This document shows, one piece after another, positions 10,536 through 22,666 of a stretch of 64,000 nt of DNA. How positions within the stretch are numbered: the first letter of the stretch is position 1; every line of letters starts with the position of its first letter. The stretch is from contig NC_057762.1 of NCBI RefSeq assembly GCF_010389155.1, forward strand, positions 37,446,055 to 37,510,054, read 5' to 3'. Position numbers and translations under genes: made by a program. The DNA comes from Erigeron canadensis (Eukaryota > Streptophyta > Magnoliopsida > Asterales > Asteraceae). A model generated the notes under the pieces. That model saw nothing but the letters and a program-made list of their open reading frames with translations, searched no databases and was not told the DNA's origin.

Positions 10536-11400
10536 CTCATTATTGTGCATTACATAATTTACATTACATGTCCTCACATTTCTGATCTGTTAGTCCCTGG
10601 CTCCCTGCAGTGATATTTTACCCATATTGATCGACTGTTTGCTTCGAATTCAATATTGCTCATTGTCATTTTATGGAAGTTTTATACAATGTTACATTCA
10701 CTTATTCGTATGGTGATGTCAGCAACACATTTTTAAATCAGTTTCATAGCATTCTCTTCGTCTCACTGTGAAGCTTGAAATCGTGATTTTAACCTTTACA
10801 GTACATCATTTTTACATATATACTTGTCAAAACTATCTAAAACAAGGTTTTGTATCTCATTTTTAAGCAGGTTCATTACTCAGGTTTGGGTACACACAAG
10901 ACGCACATATCCTAGTTGATGATACACGATGCAATATATGACTTAGTCTCTTCATTAGGTGGAAAGAATTAGCTTCCACCAGCCTCATTCGAAGAACGGA
11001 CACACAAAATAAGGGTCTAATAACTGATTGATATCATTGACTAACAAAATCGAGATGATAAAATATGTTACAACATGATAAACGAAATCATGAGGTAGCA
11101 CCTCATGATCCCGGGACGGCCTAAGCGTCTATTCTTTCGTCGACATCTCTAACCTAAGGACCTTTACATATATTTATAATGACATGACACAAAAACCCTA
11201 GCACAAATACGGGTTGGGCTTCTTCAAGATATGGGCTTCATGCACTTACGACCTCGCGTCTCTGTGCAGGTCGTATTCTGCATGTTAATTACGAACTCGT
11301 AATTCCTCGAGGTCGTAATTCAGCGCTAACAGAATTCATATAGCAACGACCATAAATTGTACACCAAAACGTGCACTTACATGCTCATATGACCATATAT
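10536..11400. other. Gene-poor stretch with scattered repeat fragments
   Basis: No gene is supported. It contains the second copy of the CTGATTGATATCATTGA motif (about 11024), also found just downstream of TAF9. It also holds a GC-richer stretch near 11240-11330 with repeated GGTCGTAATTC/GTAATTC words. Confidence 0.35.
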
Positions 11401-12720
11401 GCAAAAATTCAACTTGTGTTCCCACCTTCCTATCACCGTTTTATCCTTTTTCCAGGAAAAAAAAAAAAACATTACCAATTAACCATTATCAACAATCATC
11501 ACTATCAACAACGATAAAAAAAAAATAAATTTACTATATTCGGTTGGAAATTCATAGCAATTTGATTGGAAAGATTAAAGACACCACCACTAGTCCTCAC
11601 GACGAAGATCTAGTCAAGAAGCTCCAGCGACAAAGCTCCGACAATGAAGATCCATCCAAGAAGATCCGGCATAGAAAATCCGGTTACGAAGACCCGTCTA
11701 CGAAAATCCGGTTACGAAGAATGGATGGTGGAAGATAAAGGTGGCGGTTGCGGTGGATCTGAAAAACGACGGCAGCGGTGGATCCAAAAGGTGACGGCGG
11801 CAGTGATTCAAAAGGTTGACTGCGGAGGTGGTGAACCCATCAGATCTGTTTGCAGATTTGGAACTACAGTGGTGGTGGTGGTGGCCATTGATTGATGGTG
11901 GTCCTTGGTAGTAGCAAAGATAGTGATGGTGGGTAGTAGAAGAAGAAAATGGGTATTTTGGGTGGGAGAAACTGTTTGTGTGTGTGTTTTTTTTTCTTTT
12001 TGTAAAAATGGTCCTATGGCTTTTAATGGACAAAACTACCCTCAACGGGATTGGCACATGGTGTCACTAACGGTAAACATTAGACGGAAAGTTAACTTTG
12101 GACCAAGATTGCAACGGGTGTGATATCACATGCATCAAAATCACCACTTTGCACATGTTTGAAACAAAATTGCAACGGGTGTGATATCACAGAGACCAAA
12201 AATGTATTTTGTTATAATAGTTTTTTCGTATTCATGGTAATGAGAATATGTATCGGGTTTTATATTTTATACACCTACCTTTACATAAAATTATGTGACT
12301 ACATCAAGTAAACATTTTTTAACACATTCTTTTCTCATTTTTGTTGTGTCAATACTAAGTACATATGATCTACTATTTATTAAACATGAGTCGCTTCATT
12401 ACAACACCTCACAATCGGTTGAAAACAAAGCATATAACTTAAATATGACCATTTTTTTATTTGTCATTTACAGAACTACCTCTAAAGTCCTAATTAAATT
12501 TTACTTTGTAGTTTGTATATGATCAGAAGCCTTCAAATTACATGGAATGTACTCGTAATTATTACGGTGCACAACATCTTGAGGCAGACTGATATGTAGA
12601 AAAATAGCAAAAACTATAGTATACTAAGAAATTTGGATGAAACCCGCGATATACTAATTTTTTAATATTTTTTATAATAAATAAATGATACCTTATATAT
12701 TTTTTGTATTAAAAAGATAA
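11401..12720. other. Gene-free stretch with short tandem motifs
   Basis: 11640-11890 has several short frames made of simple repeats of GAAGA/CCGG/GGTGG type, with no recognisable protein. ATTGCAACGGGTGTGATATC occurs twice in direct orientation, at about 12110 and 12172 (62 bp apart). This resembles the subterminal part of a DNA transposon whose other end I could not find. Confidence 0.4.
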
Positions 12721-13028
12721 AAGTTAATTACAGAACCCGTCCCTGTCGTGAACCTCCATTTGCAGCTTTCGTCTTTAAGTTTAATAAATTACAATTTTAG
12801 TCCAAAAAATTTTGTCCTGTCAACAATTTTAGTCCAGATGACTAACTAATGTTACAAACCCTATCATGTGACTTGCACATGATGGGTATTTCCGTCTTTT
12901 ACTTTTTACAATTCATATATGTATCTGCAACTAGTATCAACCCATACTTTTCTCCTTTATGAACAACTTCATTCATCAGTATACAACAATCTATATCTCT
13001 CACAAAAACATTCATACGTTTTTAATTC

Positions 13029-13060
<32 letters not shown>

Positions 13061-14256
13061 CAGGACTCAATATATACATCCAATTATCTATTCATATTCC
13101 TGCTTCTTTATGTTTATGTAGTAGATTATCCTTGACAAAAATTAGGGTTTTCAAAACCCTCAAATCCGGCCATGACGGAGGTGGAGATGCCATTAAAAGA
13201 TCTCAAAATTAGGGTTTTCAGAACCCCCAAATCCAGCCATCACGTAGGTGGAGACGCAATTAAAAGATCTTCGTAGATCTGAGCAATTATATCTGCTTCC
13301 TTATTCCTTTTTGACAACAAATTTGGTTGTGGCGTTGGAGGAGAAGATCTTGGCGGTGATTAGAGCTAGGATCTATACAGATGTAATTTTTGAAAGAGAT
13401 AGGAGGTTGGATTTTTTGGAATCAATGGAGTTTTAATTGTTTAATTTGGATTTTTTTGTTTCATTAAAGTCGTAAGTTATTAAGTTGATTTTGTTTGGTG
13501 CTATTAATTTTGAGATGTTAGAATTTGAATCACGTGAGCTACTAAAGTAAAGGTAATGTTTTTCATTTGAATCTATATGAAATAGTATTGATTAAGTGAT
13601 AAAGTGTTAACAAGTAAAAAATTTTTTTTTCCCATTGACCTATCTTTTTTCTTTCCATTTTATTTCAGATTTTTATTGCTATGTTATTTTTATATAGATC
13701 TCAAGTCAAGAATTATGTAAATATCGAGTAATAGATATATCAAAGGTGATTTGTAGAATTAATTGGTGATAAAAGATGGTAGACTTTTATATTGATTTAG
13801 ATTTGGTTTATAATGACAAGATTTTGGGTTTTTAAATTTAGTTTAATTCATAATATGTTTGTTTGATGTATATTGTTTGTGAATTGAATATTTTGTTTTT
13901 GTTGTTAAGTTTTTTGGGTTTGAGTTTCTTGTTGATGAAGATGATAAATACAAATGTTGATGAAGATGATAAATGAAGATGATGGATACCGATGAATGAT
14001 GATGATAATAATAATTAATTTTTTTTAAAAAAGTATTTTCATAAAATTTAATTGCACTTTTGGTCATGAACAAAAGAAAAGACGAAAATACCTATCATGT
14101 GCAAGTCACGTGATAGAGTTTGTAACGTCTGTTAGTCATTTGGACCAAAAGTGTTGACGAGACAAAATTTTTTAGACTAAAACTGTAATTTATTAAACTC
14201 AGGAACGAAGGCTGCAAGTGAAGGTCCACGACAGGAACGATTTCTGTAATTAACTC
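12721..14256. mobile_element. Mutator-like element (MULE), non-autonomous, 1,536 bp
   Basis: Both ends carry a long terminal inverted repeat of about 180 bp (12721-12904 and the reverse complement of 14075-14256), roughly 80-85% identical by eye. They start AAGTTAATTACAG on the left and GAGTTAATTACAG on the right. The element is flanked by a perfect 9-bp direct repeat, AAAAGATAA, at 12712-12720 and 14257-14265, as expected of a Mutator insertion. The interior has no transposase frame. It holds a TA microsatellite (13038-13061), a tandem pair of about 68 bp (13137-13271) and a short open frame (13248-13436). The element ends 199 bp before the TAB2 start codon. Confidence 0.9.
13137..13271. repeat. 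Tandem duplication (about 68 bp x 2) inside the MULE
   Basis: AAAATTAGGGTTTTCAAAAC at 13138 recurs as AAAATTAGGGTTTTCAGAAC at 13205. Both units run on through CAAATCC.GCCAT, GGTGGAGA.GC and ATTAAAAGATCT. The unit is GC-richer than the flanks and may be a captured, duplicated gene fragment. Confidence 0.7.
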
Positions 14257-14455
14257 AAAAGATAATATATGAAAAAAATTTACCCTATGTAATAACATAT
14301 TTTCACCTCCTCTTTAAAAAAAAATAAAAAAATGTGGTGCTTTATCCATCAAACAATTTTGAAGGATATATACATGATTTGTGGCCAGTAACCAACCTTC
14401 ATTTCATCATGAACATGAAGTCCTCACAACACAACTAAAATCTTGAAACCATTCA

Positions 14456-17400
14456 ATGACTGGCCTCACCATTAACATGGCTAGTCTCACCATTAACAAC
14501 ACAATCACAATCAAACACACCAAATCCCAAATTCACTCCATCATCAAAATCCAAACACTTCCCATTTTCACTCAAAAACCATCCAAGATTCTGACTTTTC
14601 AACACAACTCACTTTCAAGCAGCTCACTTTCCTCACCCATTGAGTCCATTGATGAAAGTGATGATGACCCAACATCAGAAACAAGTTATCTTGACTCGGA
14701 TACCGACCCAGAAAGCATAACAGAATGGGAACTTGATTTTTGTTCCAGGCCTATTCTTGATATTAGAGGGAAAAAGATATGGGAACTTGTTGCTTGTGAT
14801 AGTTCTTTGTCTCTTCAATATACAAAGTATTTTCCTAATAATGTTATCAATAGTATCACTTTGAAAGATGCTATTGTCTCCATTTGTGATGAATTGGATG
14901 TGCCTTTGCCCGAAAAGATTCGTTTCTTTAGGTGATTATTGCTGCTTACTGATTTTGGTTATTTATATGTTGTTTGTTAGTTTGTTGATTTAGATTGTTG
15001 TCTTGTTTTATGTTATGGTTGTAGGTCACAAATGCAGACAATTATTACTAAAGCATGTAAAGAGCTTGGTATAAAACCGATTCCTAGCAAACGGGTTAGT
15101 TCATTTACATTTTATGATGCACTTGTTAAGTACTTGTCATTGATTTACTTGTGGTAGCTTTACTTTCTTACTGTAGTTTGTAGTATGCTTTTTTGTAAGT
15201 CACTAGTGTAATCCTTTGTTGTTCGTGTGATAGCTGTTTATCTTTTTGCCCATGGAAATGTAAGCGTGTTGGTAGAAAGAACGGTTGGTTTCCTTGTGAA
15301 ACGATACTTATATATTAGACTGCTACGTATAAACTCGTCTATTGTGGATTTGTGGGTTGTGATGATAATTAATTTTCAGGGGAGGATACCCTTAAGTGCG
15401 TGCTGAATAGTAAGTAAGTAACTGCTCAGTGCCGCCTTCCGCGGGTTTTGAGCCCCAATACCTCGACGGTGTATGGGGGAGGTTAAGATGTAGGCAGACC
15501 TTACCTCTACCTAAGTAGAAAGGCTGCTTCCAGTTTCTACCTAAGTGCGTGCTGAATGGATAACGAAAACTTCATCATTTACAATTGAAAAAAACTACTG
15601 GGGATTGACTAGGATGTAGTTTGATAAAAGTCTTTGAATACTACAATACAACTAAAAATTTCATTTTACAAGACAAAATGAACGCTTGTAGACTATAAGC
15701 AATACCACCGGCGTCTTGTGATGCTTGCTGATGGACAAATAACTAAATACTCGGTAAGTGTGTTTGGGTTAAAATCTTCCTGGAAATGGAAATCTTGCAT
15801 GTTATTTGGACAACCAAAAATAATAAATTTTGCATTTTTTGGGGTTTAAGGGGTACAATGCAACTTGCTAGACCAGGTAGACTACGTTTGTGGAATATTA
15901 AACAGATCTTGACAAGCGTAAACCGGTTTTTGGTCTTTCATTGTACAGTTTTGCTATAACAAGTAATGCTTTTTTCAAGAGTGAAGGATGCATGCTAATT
16001 TTGAAATTGGAAAGCATTCCAATATAACCTCAACTGGAGGTGGAAGTTTTGTGTGTGTGTCTTGTTTCTCTTTTTATTATTCTATTGAAAGAAACTGATT
16101 ATCTAATTTAAGCCTGGGAAATATACTAGTTATGTTATAGTAGTCATACATATAACTATTAATTATTGAGGTTGTACTGACCAAACTATCATATAATTTG
16201 CATTTATGTTGAAACTATTGATATGTCAAAATATGGCATTTATCAGTATGCATACTTATTTCAGTGTTTATCTCTCCTTCTTTGGCTGGAAGACCGCTAT
16301 GAAACCGTATATAAACGACATCCTGGTTTCCAGAAAGGATCCAAGCCACTCCTTGCCCTTGATAACCCTTTTCCAATGGATCTTCCAGATAGTTTGTATG
16401 GAGAGAAATGGGCTTTTGTTCAGTTACCCTTTTCAGGTAAACTCACATGACCTTTAAATGTGTGTGTGTGTGTGTGTACGCGTGCACGCACATATATAAA
16501 CATTCAGGCCTACCAAATGTACTTTTGAGGAAGATGGTCACATATGAAGTTATCTCGATGTAACTAACCTTTTTTTTTAACACAGATGTAGTTGTAATGC
16601 GGAATTTATTTTGGTGACCAGAATCAGTAGACCAGAGGACCATAGTTCTGCAGTTTAATGAGACTTTTTGTCATGTACTCATGTGGTCTTTGATTTTCTA
16701 ATTTGCAGATGTTAAGAAGGAGCTAGCATCACTAGAAAAATCATTTAGATTTGGTGCAACTCTGGATCTGGATTTGTTGGGGATTGAAATCGATGACAAG
16801 ACGTTGATTCCTGGACTGGCTGTGGCATCTTCACGTGCGAGGCCATTGGCAGGTAGGTACATATAAGCATCAGTTGACAAAATGGGTGGGTCGGTCAGGC
16901 TGGGTAATGTGTTAAATTGGGGATTTTGAAACAAGTAGATTTTTGGTGTGGGGAATGACACGTTTGTCAGGTTGACCGCTAACACATTTTTTCGCTTTTT
17001 ATAAATAGTTGATGTGTAAAGAGGGCTACAAAAACTATATAACTATTGATTAAAGTAATAATTTAATGTTCATTTTGGGTTCCTATCTCTTAAAACCCGT
17101 TTGACCCATTTCCTTTTTCTAAATTTTCTATAAGTATTGACCCGTTTGAGCTAAATCCTCACTCAGATGGAATCTTTCACAAGTAATTGTGTTGTAATTG
17201 CCACATCTAACATAGGAAATATTTCAATTTCTACGACCTCCATTATAAAAACCTGCAACTTTAGTTTTGAGGTCAGGTGGACGACAATTTGACTTAAATA
17301 TGGGTACGGTGGTACGACCCTTCTGATATACCAGGAATGAACAAAACAATGGTGTTACTTGTGTAGAAAAGTGTATACTGCATTGGTTTTCAATTTGAAA

Positions 17401-17756
17401 AGTCTGTCCGTTTGACACTCAATAGTCCCAGTGTCCAACACTCATAGAACTGGAAACACTTGTGTTTTTACTCTGTTATATTTTATGTCCATGCAGCTTG
17501 GATGAACGGCTTAGAAGTGTGTTCAGTGGAAGCTGACATAGCTCGTGCTGATTTAGTTCTATCTGTTGGGATTTCCACACGTTATGTATATGCCTCCTAC
17601 AAGAAATCACCAGTGACTTCAAGTGAGGCTGAAGCATGGGAAGCAGCAAAGAAAGAAAGTGGAGGTTTACATTTTCTAGCTATCCAAGATAGCTTAGACT
17701 CGGATGATTGTGTCGGGTTTTGGCTTTTATTGGACTTGCCACCTTCACCTGTGTAA
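14456..17756 (+). CDS. TAB2: TAB2 homologue, chloroplast translation factor (DUF1092)
   Basis: Five exons (14456-14931, 15025-15094, 16265-16436, 16709-16852, 17497-17756) give 373 residues. The first 70 or so residues are Thr/Ser/Lys-rich and look like a chloroplast transit peptide. The conserved DUF1092 region begins at [21 protein letters not shown] (about residue 90). It continues through [58 protein letters not shown] and [12 protein letters not shown], and ends with [20 protein letters not shown], the family's usual C-terminus. TAB2/ATAB2 is an RNA-binding activator of translation of photosystem I and II mRNAs in the plastid, known from Chlamydomonas and Arabidopsis. All splice sites are GT-AG. 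Either the ATG at 14456 or the next in-frame ATG (14477) could be the start. Intron 2 is enlarged by a SINE fragment. Confidence 0.93.
15400..15545 (-). mobile_element. 5'-truncated SINE, antisense in TAB2 intron 2
   Basis: The reverse complement reads GGTAGAAACTGGAAGCAGCC, GGTAGAGGTAAGGTCTGCC, CCCCATACACCGTCG, then CAAAACCCGCGGAAGGCGGC. This matches the 3' two-thirds of the full-length SINE at 57016-57242 block by block. The tRNA-derived head is missing. The element lies antisense to the host gene. Confidence 0.75.
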
Positions 17757-18908
17757 ATAGAATCGTTCAAACATGCTACCGTCAACTTGTGTCATTACAT
17801 GGCACAAGGAGTAAGCATAAGGACTCCGAAGGGTTCAATTTTAAATCAGTCGGCCAAATGTACTTTGAGAACTTGCATCATCACATAGGTTAACGCACAC
17901 ATATAAGGTCTTCAAACGGGTCAAGTTTGTGTCAAATCAAGTTTGTGTCACATAGCAGGAGTATGACCAATCTGATAGTATATTTTAAAAACTCAAAGTT
18001 CATATAAAAAAGAACCATATTTAGAATAGAAAACTTGTAACTCAAATTTAAGAATCGAAATTTGATTTTGACATAATATTAACTTAGATGTGGTTTAGAG
18101 ACTAACTCACATAATATTCTTTTTTGTTTCTTCAAATTTATCTTTGAATGACGCTAGTAACACTTAAATTTGAATTTTTTTAAGAGTAACACTTAAATTT
18201 GAATTTTTTCTTAAAAAATACATGTACTTTAAAATGTCACTTTTTTTTAAATACATTTTAACCGTCGATTTATAAGTGGATGTACCAAATGCACATCCGT
18301 CATTCTTCAAAAACCGAATTACATGGCTAAAGATGGTGTTGTCATTCTAGATACCGACCTCTTGTAATCGTTAACTATTGTATAACCTTGTCTCGTCTAA
18401 TGAGTGATTCCTGAGTTATAATTTCAAACACTTTTTCCCCCTAAAATCAACAAAGATTATATAATGTTTAAGGCTACCAAATTAAAGATGTAAAAAGGTT
18501 AAAATGGTCTAGTGGTTTATTACAATAGGTACAAAAATATTTATCATGGTTTGAGATATCGTTCGAAATTAGCCACAGATATAAAACATTTAAAGTAAAA
18601 ATTCGTAAGCCGAAAAACCTCCATGGGTTTATTGTTGTATATACTAAAACAAAACCACTTTTAAAAGGGGCTAAACTTGAGAATCTAGAAATTCCAAAAG
18701 GATGATTACTACAAATGTAACTTCCTGTAAGTAAACCCTAGACATTAATCCCGGCTAAAACCCTCCTATATCTCTGTATATCTATCCTCTCTCTCTATAT
18801 ATATATACACCTTGCAGGAATTACTCACAGTGAAATCAAATTTGAAAGGAAAAAGACAAAGAAGATGAATGGATAGATACAGATATAGATAATGGTAGTA
18901 AAAAAAAT
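17757..18908. promoter_or_regulatory. Intergenic region upstream of the deoxynucleoside kinase gene
   Basis: No gene is seen. A 27-bp unit (AACACTTAAATTTGAATTTT) is tandemly repeated at about 18159-18215. A CT-rich run leading into TATATATATATAC at about 18789-18808, roughly 100 bp before the kinase ATG, is a plausible core promoter. Confidence 0.35.
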
Positions 18909-21900
18909 ATGCAGAAATTACTTCGTTCTCGAAACCCTTATTCACCTAGTTTATTAGCCCCTTTTCTTATCCCTCAAACTCTCTTTCCAGGGTTTAACAA
19001 ACACATTCCGATGCCTTCCGCCGCCGGTATGGCCACCGCCGCCGTTACTTGTAGAAACCCTAGCTTTTCATTTGCTAGTAATAATGGAAACTGTTCTAGC
19101 TCTTATAAGTTTAATTCTATGTGTAACCCTAGCTATAGATACAGGTGCCGTAATTGTAGGTGTTCTGTTCAGTGTGGAATTAGTAGTAGTAATGGTGTTG
19201 GCGGTGGTGTTAGGGCTTGGAATGGTGGAGGTAATAGAGTTGCTTGGTTTCATAGTTCGGGTTCGGAGAATGCGTTGGCTACGGATGTTACGGTTTCCGC
19301 GGTTAGCGGTGAGAATAGTGGTGGTGAGAATGGGGATAGTGAGAGTGGAGAGAATGAGAAGAGTGTCAAGTATAGTAGGAGAAAAAGAATTGGTTTAAGT
19401 GGTGGTGGTGGTGGGAATGGGGAGGTGTTGGTACCGGGGAATCTCGATTTGTTGACGATTCCGGGTGTCGGGCAGAGTAATTTGAAGAAGTTGGTTAAGA
19501 ATGGGATTGGTGGTGTTGCCGAGCTTAAAAAAATCTACAAAGACAAGGTGTATATATATATATATAATTATATGTATGTTTATATATATTTTAAAGTGAT
19601 TGTTAGTTACAAAATAAGCAGATAAGCAGTTTTTCTGATAGCTTCTGTCATTGTATATCTGTTACAAAAATAAGCAATCCCAGACACTGTGTATATGTAT
19701 TTTTTGAGCAGTTTAGCTTAGGTAAGTTGTTTTGGATTTGTGGATTGATATATTGTCAGGTGTCTTGTAAATTATGTTAATATAATATTAATGTATACTT
19801 GCTTGCTACTAATGTCAGCTTTAATAAAGGAGGAGAGAGTGTTTGGTTGTGCTGCAGTGTAGAATATTTGACTAATCTTACTCATATTTTATGATATAAT
19901 ATGTAGTATAAATTGATGGAGTAACATGGGTATAAAAGTAGTTTCCCTTATAGTTATTTTTTGTTTTAAAACTGGCTAAACATGTGGGCTTTGACTTGTG
20001 TATTACTCTAAGTCGTACGTCGTGAGAAGATTCTTTGTTACAACTTTTCAAACTTTGTGAACTTTTGTTGTTAGTGGTTCTAGTTGTAGTTTGTGGGTTG
20101 CTGTTGTTTGAATGTTTAATCATAGTTTGGTTTAATTCGTTTAATGTGGGGTTTTTTATGTGTTTGTATGTAGTTCCATGGGAAATCGAACGAGAATATG
20201 GTGGAGTTTTTACGTAGCTCTGTTGGCATTAAACATAGAAATCATGCTGAGAGTATAACTACATTCATTAAAGAAAGTGTGGATGAAGAGCTAAAAGATG
20301 ATCGTGTGGACAATGTTCTGCCACAAAAGAAACGCCTGACTTTTTGTGTGGAAGGAAACATAAGCGTTGGCAAGACAACTTTCTTGCAGAGAATTGCTAA
20401 TGAAACTCTTGAGCTTCAGGATCTTGTTGAGATTGTTCCTGAACCTATCAATAGATGGCAAGACATTGGACCCGATCACTTTAACATATTGGATGCTTTT
20501 TATGCCGATCCAGAAAGGTATGCGTACACGTTCCAGAACTATGTATTTGTTACAAGAGTTATGCAGGAGAAGGAGTCAGCAAGTGGAATTAAGCCTCTCA
20601 GATTAATGGAGAGAAGTGTTTTCAGTGACAGGATGGTATGTAATGTTGTATTTACTTTATAATTTGTCATATGCTCTCCGATTTATGACAAAGTCCCCCC
20701 CTCAATTTATATGAAAGTGCTTGTTTATATTTCTGGGGATTTCGCTGTGAAGTGATAAGCAGATAGACCCACTTGAGAAAACATAACTCAAAATGTGACG
20801 CACTTGAGAAAACACAACTCTAAATGTGACGCACTTGAGAAAACACAACTCAAAATGACCCATTCATAAACCTCTGGATTGAAGATCAACAATATATTCA
20901 ATCAAAAAGGGTTATCTATATCTGATTGACTTGCATCTTTTGTGATTGGTAAATAGGTCTTTGTGAGAGCTGTTCATGAAGCTAAGTGGATGAGCGAGAT
21001 GGAAATCAGCATCTATGACTCATGGTTTGACCCGGTTGTTTCCACTCTTCCTGGACTTATTCCCGATGCTTTTATATATCTTAGAGCTAGCCCCGATACT
21101 TGTCATAAACGCATGATGATGCGTAAGAGAACTGAGGAAGGTGGAGTCAGCCTAGAATATCTACGTGGTCTGCACGAAAAGCACGAGAGCTGGCTTTTTC
21201 CATTTGAAAGTGGAAATCATGGGGTATTATCTGTTAGTAACCCTCCTGTTCACATGGATAGCTCTTTACATCCTGATATAAAAGATCGTGTATTTTATCT
21301 GGAGGGTAATCATATGCATCCCAGCATTCAAAAGGTACAATTTTCTTATATGTCGAATACAGTTTGCTTCTTGAATGTTATCTGTTAACCTCATTTGGCA
21401 CAAACAGGTACCTGCATTGGTTCTTGACTGCGAGCCTATGATCGACTTTAGCAAAGACATTGAAGCAAAAAAACAGTATGATTTTTTTCATTTTACATAA
21501 TGTATCTTTTGGAGGTGCAAAATTGGCGGGTTGGTTAACAAGCTAAAATCGTTGTGTTAGTACTGGCAAAGGTCCTTTTGACTATGGAAATTTTGTTCGA
21601 AGTTTCTAAACTATATCTAATAATTGGTCAGTCACGTATGATTAAAGAGTTTTATTATAATACAAGTATAACTTAGCGTTTTTGACTAAAAATCATCTAG
21701 GGTGTTATTCAAGTATATTAATCATCTAGGGTGTTATTCAAGTATATTTTGGCAGCTTATCATCAGCTCAGCCAATCTGACCCATTTTTTATAAGCTAAT
21801 GTTTGTATTCTTAGATATTTTTAAACATTATCCAAACCATCCGTTAATAAGTATATGGGTCAAAATGGCCTCATCCTGACTTTTGGTATTATGTTTTTTT

Positions 21901-22666
21901 CTATATTTTTACTTTTCAAGGCTTGTTTACATGACCTGTTTGCAAGTAATAATGTAACATCATGTTACTGCTCTGCTTGAGTGAAATTTATATCACAGTG
22001 AAAGAAGTGGTTAAAATAACATCTGTTTTATTTTAAAAAGGGTCAATTTGTGCATTTTTGCATTAGGGCAAATTTGATTTTCTCAAATGATTCTTCTTTT
22101 TCGAATATTTGATCAAAACTTGTTTAAATAAGTGTCAAAACTATATTGTTAAAATGCCTGTTCAGTTTGATTTGGGCTTTGTCATTTAATAGAAATACGA
22201 GTATATACTGAAGAAAGAATTCCATGTACCCCTCCATAAATACCCAATCAGATTTTATAAACTTAAAAGCATATAGTGAACAAAGTTTTGGATTATGTGG
22301 TTAATAAAAGTTAACTGGTGTTTTAGGATTCACTATTATGCAGCTAAATGATAAAACGACAGTACAATATGTTGGTTGATTTTTATTTATGTAACACTCT
22401 TCAATTTAAAATTACCTCTCAGCTCAATATATTAACAGATATCTTTTGCGTCTACATGAAGGTATGCTAGACAGGTGGCCGAGTTTTTCCAGTATGTGAA
22501 GAAAGTTAAAGAAGTTCCTGAAGCTGGAAAGGCGGGTCACTCACAAGTTATGCTTCCGCACGGAGGATTATGGGTGCCGCCACAAGGAAAAAATTTTCCC
22601 GAGTCTCTCAAGTCGCTGGATTTTAGACACGCCATGTCCTTCATGCCTGAATCTGGCACTGGGTAG
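18909..22666 (+). CDS. Organellar deoxynucleoside kinase (dNK-like P-loop kinase)
   Basis: Five exons (18909-19547, 20174-20635, 20957-21334, 21408-21475, 22462-22666) give 583 residues, about the length of the Arabidopsis dNK family member. Residues 1-50 are basic and Ser/Pro-rich, fitting a mitochondrial or plastid presequence, followed by a Gly/Ser/Asn-rich linker. LLTIPGVGQSNLKKLVKNGI (about 183-202) looks like a helix-hairpin-helix-type segment. The kinase core has the P-loop GNISVGKT (about 274-281), VPEPINRW, the ERS motif (about 359-361), DSWFDPVV, and a basic lid KRMMMRKRTEEGG (about 418-430). Such enzymes phosphorylate deoxynucleosides for salvage of dNTPs. Substrate preference cannot be read from sequence. 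Introns contain short tandem repeats. The gene is tail-to-tail with the VTT gene. Confidence 0.9.
20771..20860 (+). repeat. Three tandem copies of a 31-bp unit in kinase intron 2
   Basis: The unit ACTTGAGAAAACACAACTC plus AAAATGTGACGC is repeated three times with one or two changes per copy. It is intronic and has no coding role. Confidence 0.85.
21691..21750 (+). repeat. Two tandem copies of a 32-bp unit in kinase intron 4
   Basis: ATCATCTAGGGTGTTATTCA followed by AGTATATT occurs twice in a row. The identity suggests a recent duplication. Confidence 0.85.

Noticed and set aside
11644..12057. Overlapping frames on both strands with Lys/Arg/Gly or His/Ser runs
   Set aside because: They come from simple GAAGA and GGTGG repeats; no splice context, no conserved motif.
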